Positions 1-7,196 of a stretch of DNA of 18,539 nucleotides are shown piece by piece (the first letter of the stretch is position 1; the number at the start of each line of letters is the position of its first letter). The position numbers were made by a program, and so were the translations under genes. Origin of the DNA: JAWLCQ01 sp041687095 (GTDB lineage Bacteria > Planctomycetota > Phycisphaerae > SM23-33); the NCBI GenBank assembly GCA_041687095.1, contig JAWLCQ010000089.1, forward strand, positions 1-18,539. Reading direction: 5' to 3'. Below the pieces are notes generated by a model. That model did no database searches, was not told the DNA's origin, and saw only the letters and a program-made list of their open reading frames with translations.

Positions 1-125
1 CCGTCCCGGAACGAGCGCAACGGTTCCGCGGCCGCGTTATGGCGGCGCGTCGGTCGCGGCGGCCGCCGCCGCGAAGGGATCGCTCCAACGGCGCTGCCGC
101 GGAGGCGTCCCTCGCCCTTCCAGGA

Positions 126-151
126 CGCCGGGGGTCAGGAGACCCCCGGCG
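126..151. repeat. Perfect 11-bp-stem hairpin, loop AGGA
   Basis: CGCCGGGGGTC (126-136) pairs perfectly with GACCCCCGGCG (141-151) around the four-base loop AGGA. There is no T-run on either side, so it does not look like an intrinsic terminator. A shorter 8-bp relative, also with loop AGGA, lies at 338-357 in the second repeat copy. Confidence 0.8.
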
Positions 152-185
152 CAGGAGGTGGGGCGTGGGACGCCCCCAACGCGTG

Positions 186-211
186 CGTTGGGGGTCTCCT
201 GACCCCCAACG
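186..211. repeat. Perfect 11-bp-stem hairpin, loop TCCT
   Basis: CGTTGGGGGTC (186-196) pairs perfectly with GACCCCCAACG (201-211) around TCCT. Its 18-nt core (190-207) is the exact reverse complement of the core of the hairpin at 126-151 (130-147). It is therefore an inverted copy of the same element, and the loop is complementary to the AGGA loop. Confidence 0.8.
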
Positions 212-359
212 TCCCGGAAGACCAACGAACGCTTCCGCGACAGCGTCATGGCGGCGCATCGGTCGCGGCGGCCGCCGCCGCGAAGGGAGCGCTCCAACGA
301 CGCTGCCGCGGAGGCGTCCCTCGCCCCTCCCGGACGCCGGGGGTCAGGAGACCCCCGCC

Positions 360-470
360 GCACGCGCGGGGGGCAGGTCAGGAAATCCCCCGGCGCACGC
401 GCGTGGGGCAGGTCAGGAGACCCCCGGCGCACGCGCGTGGGGCGGGTCAGGAGGCCCGGGGCGCACGCAA
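360..470. repeat. 34-35-bp tandem repeat
   Basis: A unit beginning GCACGCG and containing TGGGGCAGGTCAGGA starts at 360, 395, 429 and 463, giving periods of 35, 34 and 34 nt. The last copy decays after GCACGCA. Each unit carries a variant of the GTCAGGAGACCCCC half-hairpin seen upstream, so the array looks like local expansion of the same repeat family. The lack of uniform spacers and the divergence between units exclude a CRISPR. Confidence 0.7.
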
Positions 471-503
471 GGCAGGATCCTGCCCCGTGTCCCTACAAAG
501 GCA

Positions 504-557
504 AAGCCTCTGCCAGGCCGAACGGCGTGATCTTGCCGTCCGTCCTGACAGAGGCTT
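504..557 (-). terminator. Weak inverted repeat downstream of the phosphorylase gene
   Basis: AAGCCTCTG (504-512) and CAGAGGCTT (549-557) form 9-bp arms 36 nt apart. They begin 27 nt beyond the stop codon of the minus-strand phosphorylase gene. The loop is long and no U-run follows, so a terminator role is a guess from position only. A separate perfect palindrome, GGCAGGATCCTGCC, lies at 471-484. Confidence 0.25.
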
Positions 558-583
558 GTCAAAGTCGCAATCCGCAGTTCCCT

Positions 584-3142
584 CTACGCCCAGCGGACGA
601 GGGACAGCTCCATGGGGTCGGCGAGGAGGTCGTGGCGGGGCAGGACGCGGACGGTGTAGCCCGTCATGCCCGTGCGGGAGCAGGGCATGCCCCCCGCATA
701 CTCCGCCTTGCCGTCGTTGGACCCGGTGAGCTGCATCTCCACGGCCGCTCCGCGGTTGAGCTGCCCGTCCTCATCGAGGGCCCCGAAGTACAGCTCGACG
801 CGGAGGTCGTCGGCCGACAGCCCCCCGAGGTTGACCGAGGCGCGGACGGTGATGTCCCGCCCGATCTTCGCCCCTCCGCTACGATCCATGTCGTCGCGGA
901 CGGACTCCACCCGGACGTTGCCGAACTGCTCGCGGACCCGCTGCTTCCACTGGTTGTACTCCTTCGCCCGCGCCATCTCGTCGCGGGTGAGTTCCTGGCA
1001 GGCCTGGGCGGCGGGGACGTAGAGTTTCTCGATGTACTGCCGCACCATGCGGTGCGTGCTGTACACCGGGCCGAGGTGCTTCATCGCGGCCTTCATCTTG
1101 AAGATCCACTCGCGGGGGAGGTTGTCGGACCCGCGGCGGTAGAACAGCGGGGCGATCTCCTTCTCGAGCAGGTCGTACAGGGCCTGCGACTCGACGGCGT
1201 TCTGGTACTCGAGATCCTCGTAGCTCTCCCCGGACCCGATCGCCCAGCCGACGTCGGGGTGGTAGCCCTCGGCCCACCAGCCATCGAGGATGGACAGGTT
1301 GAGCCCGCCATTGGCCGCCACCTTCATCCCGCTGGTGCCCGACGCCTCCATTGGCCGCAGGGGCGTGTTGAGCCACACGTCCACGCCCTGCACGAGGTAG
1401 CGGGCGACGTTGATGTCGTAGTCCTCGATGAAGACGACGGACTGGCGGAACGGTTCGAGGCGTGCGGTGTGGACGATCTGTCGGATGAGGTCCTTGCCCG
1501 GGTTGTCGCGGGGGTGGGCCTTTCCGGCGAAGATGATCTGCACCCGCCGCTCGGGGTGGTTGAGCAGGCGGGCGAGGCGGTCGACGTCGGCGAGGATGAG
1601 GTTGGCCCGCTTGTAGGTGGCGAAGCGGCGCGCAAAGCCGATCGTCAGCGCCTCGGGGTCGAGGACCTCCTCGGCGGAGGCGAGTTCGCTGGCGGCGGCC
1701 CCGCGGCGGAGCAGTTGCTGCCGCAGGCGGGCGCGGGCGAAGGCCACGAGGCGTTCGCGGCGGCGCTCGTGGGTCCGCCAGATCTCGGTGTCCGGGATGC
1801 GGTCGAGCCCGTCCCACACCTGCACGTCGCCCGGGCGCTCGCCCCAGCCCGGGGCGAGGTAGCGGTCGTACAGCGAGGCCATGTCATGGCTGATCCAGCT
1901 CATCGTGTGGATGCCGTTGGTGATCCCGTCGATGGGCATCTCGTCGGCGGGGACCTGCGGCCAGACGCGGGACCAGAGCTTCCGCGACACGTCCATGTGC
2001 AGCATGCTCACGCCGTTGCGCTGCGCGCTGAGGTGCAGGGCGAGCACGGTGAGGCTCATGGGCTCGTCCTTGTTGCCCGCTTCCTGGCGGCCCAGGTCGA
2101 GGAACTGGTCGCGTGAGAGGCCCAACTGCCCCCAGTAGTGCGCGAAGTACTTGTCGATGAGCCAGGGCTCGAAGGCGTCGTTCCCCGCGGGGACGGGGGT
2201 GTGCGTCGTGAAGACGCTGGAGGCGGTGACCACCTCGCGGGCCTCGGAGAAGCTGATGCCCCGCTCGGCCATCAGCATGCGGATGCGCTCCAGGCCCAGG
2301 AACGCGGAGTGGCCCTCGTTCATGTGGTAGACCTGCGGGGCGTAGCCCAACGCGCGGAGCATCCGCACGCCCCCGATGCCCAGGAGGATCTCCTGGCGGA
2401 TGCGCATCTCCTGGTCGCCCCCGTACAGTTGGGCCGTGATGTGCCGGTCCTCGGGGCTGTTCTCCGGGACGTTGGTGTCCAGGAGGTACAGGCGGATGCG
2501 CCCGACCTGGACCTTCCAGACGTGCGCCCGCACGGCCCGCCCGGGCATCTCGACGTCGATCGTCAAGGGCCCCCCGTCCTGGGCGCGGACGAGCTGCAGG
2601 GGCATGTTGGGGAAGTCGTTGCGGGGGAACAGCTCAAGCTGCCAGCCGTCCGCGTTGAGGCGCTGGCGGAAGTAGCCCTGCTGGTAGAGCAGCCCGACGG
2701 CGACGAAGGGGAAGTCGAGGTCGGAGACGCTCTTGAGGTGGTCGCCCGCCAGCACGCCCAGACCGCCCGAGTAGATCGGGAGCGATTCGGTAATGCCGAA
2801 CTCCGCGCAGAAGTACGCCACGACGGGCTGGGTGGAGCGTTCGTTGTGCTTGGCCCACCACCCGGGGCGGTCGAGGTACTCCTGCAGTTCGGCGACGGTG
2901 CGCTGCAGGTGGGCGAGGAAGCCCTCGTCCCGGGAGAGTTCCTCGAGGCGCTGCTGGTTGATGCGGCCCAGCAGGGCGACGGGGTTGTGGTAGCACGCCT
3001 CCCATCCCTCCTCGTCGAGGCGGCGGAAGAGGTCCGTCGCCTCCCCATGCCAGCACCACCAGAGGTTGTAGGCGAGTTCCTGCAGGGGCGCGAGGGCGGC
3101 GGGGAGTGACGGCTCGATCGTAAAGGTTCTTAGCGGTCGCAT
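584..3142 (-). CDS. glgP: Alpha-glucan (glycogen) phosphorylase, GT35 family
   Basis: This is a cytosolic PLP enzyme that releases glucose-1-phosphate from the non-reducing ends of glycogen or maltodextrin. The 852-aa protein starts with an N-terminal domain of the DUF3417 type (PSLPAALAPLQELAYNLWWC, about residues 9-28). The phosphorylase core follows, with AEFGITESLPIYSGGLG and GDHLKSVSDLDFP. The PLP site is SGTSGMKVAANGG, whose lysine is residue 607. Length and the N-terminal domain match the bacterial alpha-glucan phosphorylase branch rather than the shorter MalP type. I chose the ATG at 3142 because the conserved N-terminus begins there and AGGAGA lies about 10 nt upstream; an in-frame ATG at 3202 would add 20 residues of unconserved type. 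It is a single gene, divergent from the TPR gene. The long antisense frame over it is a codon-bias shadow. Confidence 0.95.
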   Translation of the reverse strand: MRPLRTFTIEPSLPAALAPLQELAYNLWWCWHGEATDLFRRLDEEGWEACYHNPVALLGRINQQRLEELSRDEGFLAHLQRTVAELQEYLDRPGWWAKHNERSTQPVVAYFCAEFGITESLPIYSGGLGVLAGDHLKSVSDLDFPFVAVGLLYQQGYFRQRLNADGWQLELFPRNDFPNMPLQLVRAQDGGPLTIDVEMPGRAVRAHVWKVQVGRIRLYLLDTNVPENSPEDRHITAQLYGGDQEMRIRQEILLGIGGVRMLRALGYAPQVYHMNEGHSAFLGLERIRMLMAERGISFSEAREVVTASSVFTTHTPVPAGNDAFEPWLIDKYFAHYWGQLGLSRDQFLDLGRQEAGNKDEPMSLTVLALHLSAQRNGVSMLHMDVSRKLWSRVWPQVPADEMPIDGITNGIHTMSWISHDMASLYDRYLAPGWGERPGDVQVWDGLDRIPDTEIWRTHERRRERLVAFARARLRQQLLRRGAAASELASAEEVLDPEALTIGFARRFATYKRANLILADVDRLARLLNHPERRVQIIFAGKAHPRDNPGKDLIRQIVHTARLEPFRQSVVFIEDYDINVARYLVQGVDVWLNTPLRPMEASGTSGMKVAANGGLNLSILDGWWAEGYHPDVGWAIGSGESYEDLEYQNAVESQALYDLLEKEIAPLFYRRGSDNLPREWIFKMKAAMKHLGPVYSTHRMVRQYIEKLYVPAAQACQELTRDEMARAKEYNQWKQRVREQFGNVRVESVRDDMDRSGGAKIGRDITVRASVNLGGLSADDLRVELYFGALDEDGQLNRGAAVEMQLTGSNDGKAEYAGGMPCSRTGMTGYTVRVLPRHDLLADPMELSLVRWA

Positions 3143-3178
3143 AGGCAATCCATCTCCTGTGCTGGATACATCCGGCCT

Positions 3179-3184
3179 AGTATA
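3179..3184 (-). promoter_or_regulatory. Candidate -10 box of the phosphorylase gene
   Basis: Read on the minus strand this is TATACT, 36 nt upstream of the chosen ATG, which predicts a 5' UTR of about 30 nt containing the ribosome binding site. No good -35 lies 16-18 nt further upstream; a TTGTCG is present but only 12 nt away. The call rests on the -10 alone. Confidence 0.4.
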
Positions 3185-3318
3185 CCGGCGCGGGCCCGAC
3201 AAAAGATCATCGTCCTGTCGTCCCCCGCACGCGCCAGTGCATACATCGGCAGAACGGGGGGGAGGCTTCCTGAATTATTCTTCACGCCTTCTTCACTCAA
3301 GGAGGGCGTAAGTTCCGA

Positions 3319-3324
3319 TATAAT
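3319..3324 (+). promoter_or_regulatory. Consensus TATAAT box in the divergent intergenic region
   Basis: A perfect TATAAT lies in the only AT-rich patch (about 3270-3330) between the phosphorylase and TPR genes. The -35 region is poor; TTCACT at 3292-3297 is 21 nt away. If used, it would give a leader of about 340 nt ahead of the TPR gene that includes the small ORF at 3451 and the palindrome at 3482. Confidence 0.35.
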
Positions 3325-3450
3325 GAAGGGTAGAGACGGAGCCATGCGTGCCGACGCCCCGGTCGGCCCGGGCGGAGCCCGAGCCCCGGGGAGGGATGCC
3401 CTCTCTGGAACGCCGCGCCCCCATCCCTGCAGGCACCGGAGGAACGAGTC

Positions 3451-3633
3451 ATGCGACGTAACCACAGCCGCCGCGGACGCACCTCCGCACGCGTGCGGAG
3501 GGCCCGCCCCAAGCCCCGACGCGCGTCGGCGCCGCATCGATGGCTCTGGCGAGATGGGGGGGAGAGGGATACACTGTATCAGAGATTCCCTCACTCGGAC
3601 GACGATGCCGGACACGGGACCAGTCGAAACTAG
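3451..3633 (+). CDS. Doubtful small Arg-rich protein or leader ORF (60 aa)
   Basis: The ATG at 3451 has a good ribosome binding site, GGAGGA at 3438-3443 with 7 nt spacing. The product is strongly basic in its first half (RRNHSRRGRTSARVRRARPK) and acidic and His-rich at its end, with no family I recognise. G/C at third positions is about 70 percent, lower than in the neighbouring genes. It ends 39 nt before the TPR gene, so it could be a leader peptide or a small protein in the same transcript. It could equally be chance: Arg-rich frames arise easily in GC-rich non-coding DNA, and a perfect palindrome lies inside it. Confidence 0.28.
   Translation: MRRNHSRRGRTSARVRRARPKPRRASAPHRWLWRDGGERDTLYQRFPHSDDDAGHGTSRN
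3482..3501. repeat. Perfect 20-bp palindrome
   Basis: CCTCCGCACGCGTGCGGAGG is exactly self-complementary with no loop. It lies inside the doubtful small ORF and 172 nt upstream of the TPR gene. A dimeric regulator site is the natural reading, but nothing nearby identifies the regulator. Confidence 0.6.
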
Positions 3634-3672
3634 CCCCGCCCTCCAGGCCGTCCCCGGGCAGGAGGTTGGGCC

Positions 3673-5292
3673 ATGAGGATTCGGACCTTCATTCTGACAT
3701 TGGCGACGACCGCCGCCGTTCTCGCGGGGACCGCGTTGGGGCAGGTGCAGCAGCGGGACGGGGGCTATGCCCTCGACGCCAGCCCCCAGGTCGGCAGCAA
3801 CGGCCGGAACGCCGGGGCCGGCAACGACCTGGGCGATCTTCTCAAGAGCAACCTCTACGTGACGGGGCAGGTGAGCGGGTACGGGGCGGTCCGGGCGGAT
3901 ATCCCGTACCGCCCGCTCAACGAGTTCCGTATCGACCTGCCCTCGGGCTCCCTCGCCGACTTCAACCGCCGCTCCGTGGGCTTGCAGGACGTGCTCCGCG
4001 GGAACACCTACCAGACGCAGCCGTACTTCGCCCCCAGCCAGACCGCCCTGGGAGCGGGGGGGATCATCAGCGGCAAGAACGCCCTGGGCACGAACGCCCC
4101 GCTGGACACCCGCCTGGACCGTTCGCGGCAGTACGGGCTGTTCCAGGATGCGCTGTCGGAGTATCAGAACCTCGCGCCGAACCAGGCGGGGCGGGCGCTG
4201 TCGGCCCCGCTGTACGTGCCGGTGCAGACGTCGGCCAGTCCGGGGCTGGTCCCCGGGCTTGGGGAGGCCACGCCCCGCGTGCTGTCCACGACGGGGGGGT
4301 ATGAGTCATCGGCCCAGCCGATGTTCCCGGCCTCGGGCGTGGGGGGCGCGAGCTTCTGGGACGCCGATCCCTCCGCCCGCCCGGGGACGGGGGCGCTGTT
4401 CGGGGTGCTGGACCCGCTGCAGCGGCAGCGGCTGGCGCGGGACCTGCAGCGTCTGCGCGAGCCGGAGTCCGCGCTGAATCAGCCCCTGGACGCCTCCCTC
4501 CGCGAGCAGTACCGGCTGGGGGGGGAGCAGTCGTTCCGCGTGGACGCGTCCGTCTCCGCCGCCGTTCCCCTCCGCCCCTCCGACGTCGACGACGCCCGCG
4601 AGGAGCGGGAGCGGTTCGAGGCGATCCGGCGGAACGAGGACACCTTCGTGGACCTCATGCTCCGCCTCCGCGACCGCTCGGGCGATAAGGAGCCCGCGAT
4701 CCCCCAGGCGCCCCAGGGCGGGCAGGGCGCGAACATCGTCGAACGCCTCGGGGACGACGTGGTCCTCCACCAGTTCAGCGGCGTGGGCAAGAGCGAGGTC
4801 AACCGCTACCTCGCCGAGGGCGAAGCCGATCTCCGCAAGGGCCGCTACTACCAGGCCGTCGAGTGGTTCCGCCTCGCCAACATGGTCGATCCGAGCAACC
4901 CGCTGTCCGTCGTGGGCATGGGCGTGGCGTACGCGGGGGCGGGGGAGATGTACACCGCCGGCCTGCAGTTCCACCAGGCCCTGCGGCAGTTCCCCCCGCT
5001 GATGGAGACCCGGTTCGACCTCGGGAAGCTGATCGAGGAGCAGCGGATCCGCGACGAACTCGCCCGCCTGTCGCTGCAGTTGCGGCAGGAGGTGTACCAG
5101 AAGCACGACGTGCAGCTCTACCTCGCGGGGGCGTGGCTCGCCCGCAGCCTGGGCGAGGACGCCGAGGCCCAACGCTACGCCCGCCGCCTCCTCGAGGCCA
5201 AGCCCGACGACCAGGTCCTCATCGCCTATGCCACCTACCTCATCGAAGGCAAGCGGCCGACCACGCAACCGGCGACGCAGCCGGCGGAGTAG
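3673..5292 (+). CDS. Secreted TPR-domain protein
   Basis: The 539-aa protein begins with a classic Sec signal peptide, MRIRTFILTLATTAAVLAG, with likely cleavage after ALG near residue 23, so it is exported. Residues about 25-330 are low in recognisable domains, rich in Gly, Pro and Gln, with a charged stretch near 300-340 (DDAREERERFEAIRR). From about residue 378 there is a TPR-like pair: AEGEADLRKGRYYQAVEWF, then VGMGVAYAGAGEMYTAGLQF. A helical region and the tail TTQPATQPAE follow. TPRs are protein-interaction scaffolds; the partner is unknown. The ATG at 3673 has AGGAGG at 3660-3665 with 7 nt spacing. GATACACTGTATC at 3567-3579 is a short palindrome that could serve as a -10 or operator. 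No downstream partner is obvious; the next gene lies 345 nt away beyond a repeat. Confidence 0.85.
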   Translation: MRIRTFILTLATTAAVLAGTALGQVQQRDGGYALDASPQVGSNGRNAGAGNDLGDLLKSNLYVTGQVSGYGAVRADIPYRPLNEFRIDLPSGSLADFNRRSVGLQDVLRGNTYQTQPYFAPSQTALGAGGIISGKNALGTNAPLDTRLDRSRQYGLFQDALSEYQNLAPNQAGRALSAPLYVPVQTSASPGLVPGLGEATPRVLSTTGGYESSAQPMFPASGVGGASFWDADPSARPGTGALFGVLDPLQRQRLARDLQRLREPESALNQPLDASLREQYRLGGEQSFRVDASVSAAVPLRPSDVDDAREERERFEAIRRNEDTFVDLMLRLRDRSGDKEPAIPQAPQGGQGANIVERLGDDVVLHQFSGVGKSEVNRYLAEGEADLRKGRYYQAVEWFRLANMVDPSNPLSVVGMGVAYAGAGEMYTAGLQFHQALRQFPPLMETRFDLGKLIEEQRIRDELARLSLQLRQEVYQKHDVQLYLAGAWLARSLGEDAEAQRYARRLLEAKPDDQVLIAYATYLIEGKRPTTQPATQPAE

Positions 5293-5363
5293 GGGTGTGG
5301 CCGAAAAACGGTGGTCCGCCGGGCGGGGAGGGTGGGATGGCATCAGGAATCCGCCGGGACCGT

Positions 5364-5528
5364 CGAAATCCGAAACCCGAAGGACCGAAATCCCAAACGC
5401 GGCCCCGCCACAGGATGCTTCGATTGCATCCCCGACTCCCACAGGCCTGGAGCCCGTTTCTGTCATTCGGATTTGCCGTTTTGAATTTGTTTCGGATTTC
5501 GGGTTTCGAGTTTCGGATTTGGGATCCC
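5364..5528. repeat. Interspersed imperfect inverted repeat (GAAATCCGAAACCC type)
   Basis: This fills most of the 345-nt spacer between the TPR and cmk genes. CGAAACCCGAA at 5371-5381 is matched by TTCGGGTTTCG at 5498-5508, and ATCCCAAA at 5390-5397 by TTTGGGAT at 5518-5525. The right side is built of short units of the type TTTCGGATTTCGGG. AT-rich TTCGGATTT-style units like these stand out against the GC-rich genes. I recall similar units scattered in planctomycete and related metagenome sequences; that is memory, not a search. The rest of the spacer (5293-5363 and 5529-5624) shows nothing else I can name. Confidence 0.6.
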
Positions 5529-5624
5529 CCCACGCGCGATGCCGTGGCCAAAGGGCCCACCGAAAACCGGCCCCACCCCGGAGTGGCGGACGCGCTTCCC
5601 CTTTTCCCCCGCGCGCCGCTTCGG

Positions 5625-5630
5625 TACACT
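5625..5630 (+). promoter_or_regulatory. Candidate leaderless promoter of cmk (-10 TACACT)
   Basis: TACACT ends 7 nt before the cmk ATG at 5638, which is the expected distance from a -10 box to a transcription start at the ATG itself. The start also lacks any Shine-Dalgarno sequence (CCCCGCC precedes it). Together these suggest a leaderless mRNA. The -35 (TTTTCC at about 5602) is poor, so the call is tentative. Confidence 0.4.
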
Positions 5631-5637
5631 CCCCGCC

Positions 5638-6300
5638 ATGAGAATCACGATTGACGGGCCTGCGGGGTCGGGCAAGAGCACGGCCGCCCGGCGACTGGCC
5701 CAGCGACTGGACATCCCGTATCTGGACACCGGCGCCATGTACCGCGCCGTCACCCTCCAGGGCCTGCGCGAGGGCATCGACCTGTCGGACCCCGACGCCC
5801 TCACCGCCGTCGCCCGCCGCGCCGACATCCGCCTCGTGCCCCGCCCCGAGGGCGTCCAGGTGCTCCTGGGGGGCGAGGACGTCAGCCGGGCCATCCGCAC
5901 CGCCGAGATCTCCGACAACGCCCACCACGCCGCCAACTGCCCCGGGGTGCGGGCGGTCATGGTGGAGCTGCAGCAGCGCATCGGGGCGGAACTGGGCGAC
6001 TTCGTCACCGAGGGCCGCGACCAGGGCTCCGTCGTCTTCCCCGCCGCCGAACTCAAATTCTACCTCGACGCCGACCCCACCGTCCGTGCCGAGCGCCGCT
6101 ACGAGGAACTCACCCGCGCGGGCGAGCGGGTGGAGTTTCAGGACCTCCTGGAATCCATCCTCATCCGCGACCGCCGCGACCGGTCCCGCGCGGTCGGGCC
6201 CCTCGTCAGCCCCCAGGGCGCCATCGAGATCGACACCACCCACATGACGGTCGAGCAGACCACGGAGCGGCTGCTGGAGATCGTGAAGGAGCGGCTGTGA
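5638..6300 (+). CDS. cmk: Cytidylate kinase (CMP/dCMP kinase)
   Basis: This cytosolic enzyme phosphorylates CMP or dCMP with ATP in pyrimidine nucleotide supply. The 220-aa product has the Walker A loop GPAGSGKST at residues 7-15, the CMP-kinase signature YLDTGAMYRA just after, and the lid-side motif TEGRDQGSVVFPAAELKFYL. The usual sequence at this last place is GRDIGTVVFP, so the Gln is a mild variant. Length is typical. The ATG at 5638 was chosen because homology begins directly there; an in-frame ATG at 5539 would add 33 non-conserved residues running through the promoter-like sequence. The stop codon overlaps the GTG of the acyltransferase gene (GTGA), so the two genes are translationally coupled. 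Confidence 0.95.
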   Translation: MRITIDGPAGSGKSTAARRLAQRLDIPYLDTGAMYRAVTLQGLREGIDLSDPDALTAVARRADIRLVPRPEGVQVLLGGEDVSRAIRTAEISDNAHHAANCPGVRAVMVELQQRIGAELGDFVTEGRDQGSVVFPAAELKFYLDADPTVRAERRYEELTRAGERVEFQDLLESILIRDRRDRSRAVGPLVSPQGAIEIDTTHMTVEQTTERLLEIVKERL

Positions 6301-7022
6301 CAGGCGTACGATCGCATCCCAACCCGCAGTTGCGGTCGTGGGCGCTGGGCGAGGGCGTCGAGCGGCCCACCCTCTGGTATCGCAGCCTGCGGCTGGCCCT
6401 GCGGGTGGGCATGAGCCTGCTGTGGAAGGTCCGCGTCTTCAACCGCCACTACGAGCCCCCGAGCGGGTCGGCGGTCTACGTGTGCAACCACCAGAGCTTC
6501 CTGGACCCGATCCTCATGAGCTTCGCGTTGCGTCGGCCGATGCACTACATGGCCCGCGAGACGCTCTTCAACGCCCCGGGGTTCGGCCGGCTTATCCGCT
6601 CGGTCAACGCCTTCCCCGTCCGCCGCGGGACCGCCGACACCGGCGCCCTCAAGGAGGCCATGCGCCGCCTCAAGGCCGGCGGGCAGGTCGTCCTGTTCGC
6701 CGAGGGCACCCGCACGCTCGACGGGACCATCGGACCGCTCCTGCCCGGGGTCGCCATGCTCTCCCGCCGGGCGGCCGAGTGGACCGTCCCCGTCGTCCTC
6801 GACGGGGCCTTCGAGGCCTGGCCGCGCTGGCAGACGCTGCCCAGCCCGGGCAACGTCATCGTCCAGTACGGCCCGCCCATCCACCGCGACGACATCGCGG
6901 GCCTGACCAACGAGGAACTGATGGCCCGGATCCGCCGGGCCATGATTGACATGCAGGCCCAAATGCGCGAAAGAGTAGGCCGCCCGCCCCTGACGTATAC
7001 GGATGGGGAGGAGAGGCACTAG
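6297..7022 (+). CDS. plsC: 1-acyl-sn-glycerol-3-phosphate acyltransferase
   Basis: This member of the PlsC/AGPAT family transfers an acyl chain to lysophosphatidate to make phosphatidate, at the inner face of the membrane. The 241-aa product carries the catalytic HX4D motif as NHQSFLD (His65, Asp70) and the substrate-binding EGTR motif (residues 136-139, AEGTRTLDG). A hydrophobic stretch near residues 30-45 may associate with the membrane. The GTG start at 6297 overlaps the cmk stop codon by 4 nt, and no better start is near. The pairing with cmk is a recurrent bacterial arrangement. The last codons (EERH, stop TAG) lie inside the left arm of the large inverted repeat at 7007-7165, so the repeat supplies or has shaped the C-terminus. 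Confidence 0.92.
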   Translation: MTGVRSHPNPQLRSWALGEGVERPTLWYRSLRLALRVGMSLLWKVRVFNRHYEPPSGSAVYVCNHQSFLDPILMSFALRRPMHYMARETLFNAPGFGRLIRSVNAFPVRRGTADTGALKEAMRRLKAGGQVVLFAEGTRTLDGTIGPLLPGVAMLSRRAAEWTVPVVLDGAFEAWPRWQTLPSPGNVIVQYGPPIHRDDIAGLTNEELMARIRRAMIDMQAQMRERVGRPPLTYTDGEERH

Positions 7023-7165
7023 GCACTAGGCACTAGGCACTAGGCAATAGGCAATAGGCACTGGGCAATAGGCAATAGGGACTAGGGAGAAGAAGCAGGA
7101 AGGGACGGCCCATTCCTGCTTCTTCTCCCTAGTCCCTGGTCCCTAGTCCCTAGTGCCTCTCCTCC
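7007..7165. repeat. Large inverted repeat built from heptamer arrays (AGGCACT/AGGCAAT)
   Basis: The outer arms GGAGGAGAGGCACTAGG (7007-7023) and its exact reverse complement (7149-7165) enclose two heptad arrays. On the left AGGCACT and AGGCAAT repeat from 7014 to about 7077; on the right AGTCCCT, GGTCCCT and AGTGCCT repeat on the opposite strand. The centre is a perfect 24-bp stem (7078-7101 with 7113-7136) around an 11-nt loop (7102-7112). The central stem is strong enough to act as a bidirectional transcription block between plsC and the next gene, but it has no U-run. Heptanucleotide tandem repeats of this style resemble the STRR repeats known from cyanobacteria. Confidence 0.85.
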
Positions 7166-7196
7166 TCGCTTACCTGGAAAAAATGGAGCCTTACGC

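Larger units (their letters stand above)
2..358. repeat. Tandem ~209-bp duplication rich in hairpins
   Basis: Two direct copies can be followed by eye. The first starts at about 2 (CGTCCCGGA) and the second at about 210 (CGTCCCGGA again), an offset of 208-209 nt. The best-matching stretch is 36-151 against 245-360, which differs at only about ten positions. Each copy carries a G/C hairpin of the form GGGGGTC-AGGA-GACCCCC. The reading frames here are low in complexity (Arg/Gly/Pro/Ala), have no recognisable domain and no ribosome binding site, so I read the block as non-coding. The left edge of the window cuts it, so the copy number is unknown. Confidence 0.75.

Noticed and set aside
360..470. 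Possible CRISPR-like array
   Set aside because: Units are contiguous 34-35-bp tandem copies without unique spacers, and no cas gene is present.
248..2116. Long plus-strand open frame (622 codons) over the phosphorylase gene
   Set aside because: It is antisense to glgP, has no domain, and its length follows from the high GC content and codon bias of the real gene.
3323..3676. 117-codon frame ending in an ATGA overlap with the TPR gene
   Set aside because: It would start inside the TATAAT box, its third-position base use is not gene-like, and it has no recognisable domain; the overlap is likely chance.
4306..6243. Long minus-strand open frame across the TPR and cmk genes
   Set aside because: It runs through the intergenic repeat and opposite two well-supported genes; composition is typical of an antisense shadow.
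7014..7160. Possible CRISPR or integron attC site
   Set aside because: The repeats are seven bases long with no spacers, and the palindrome lacks integrase-site features; it is a heptamer-array inverted repeat.
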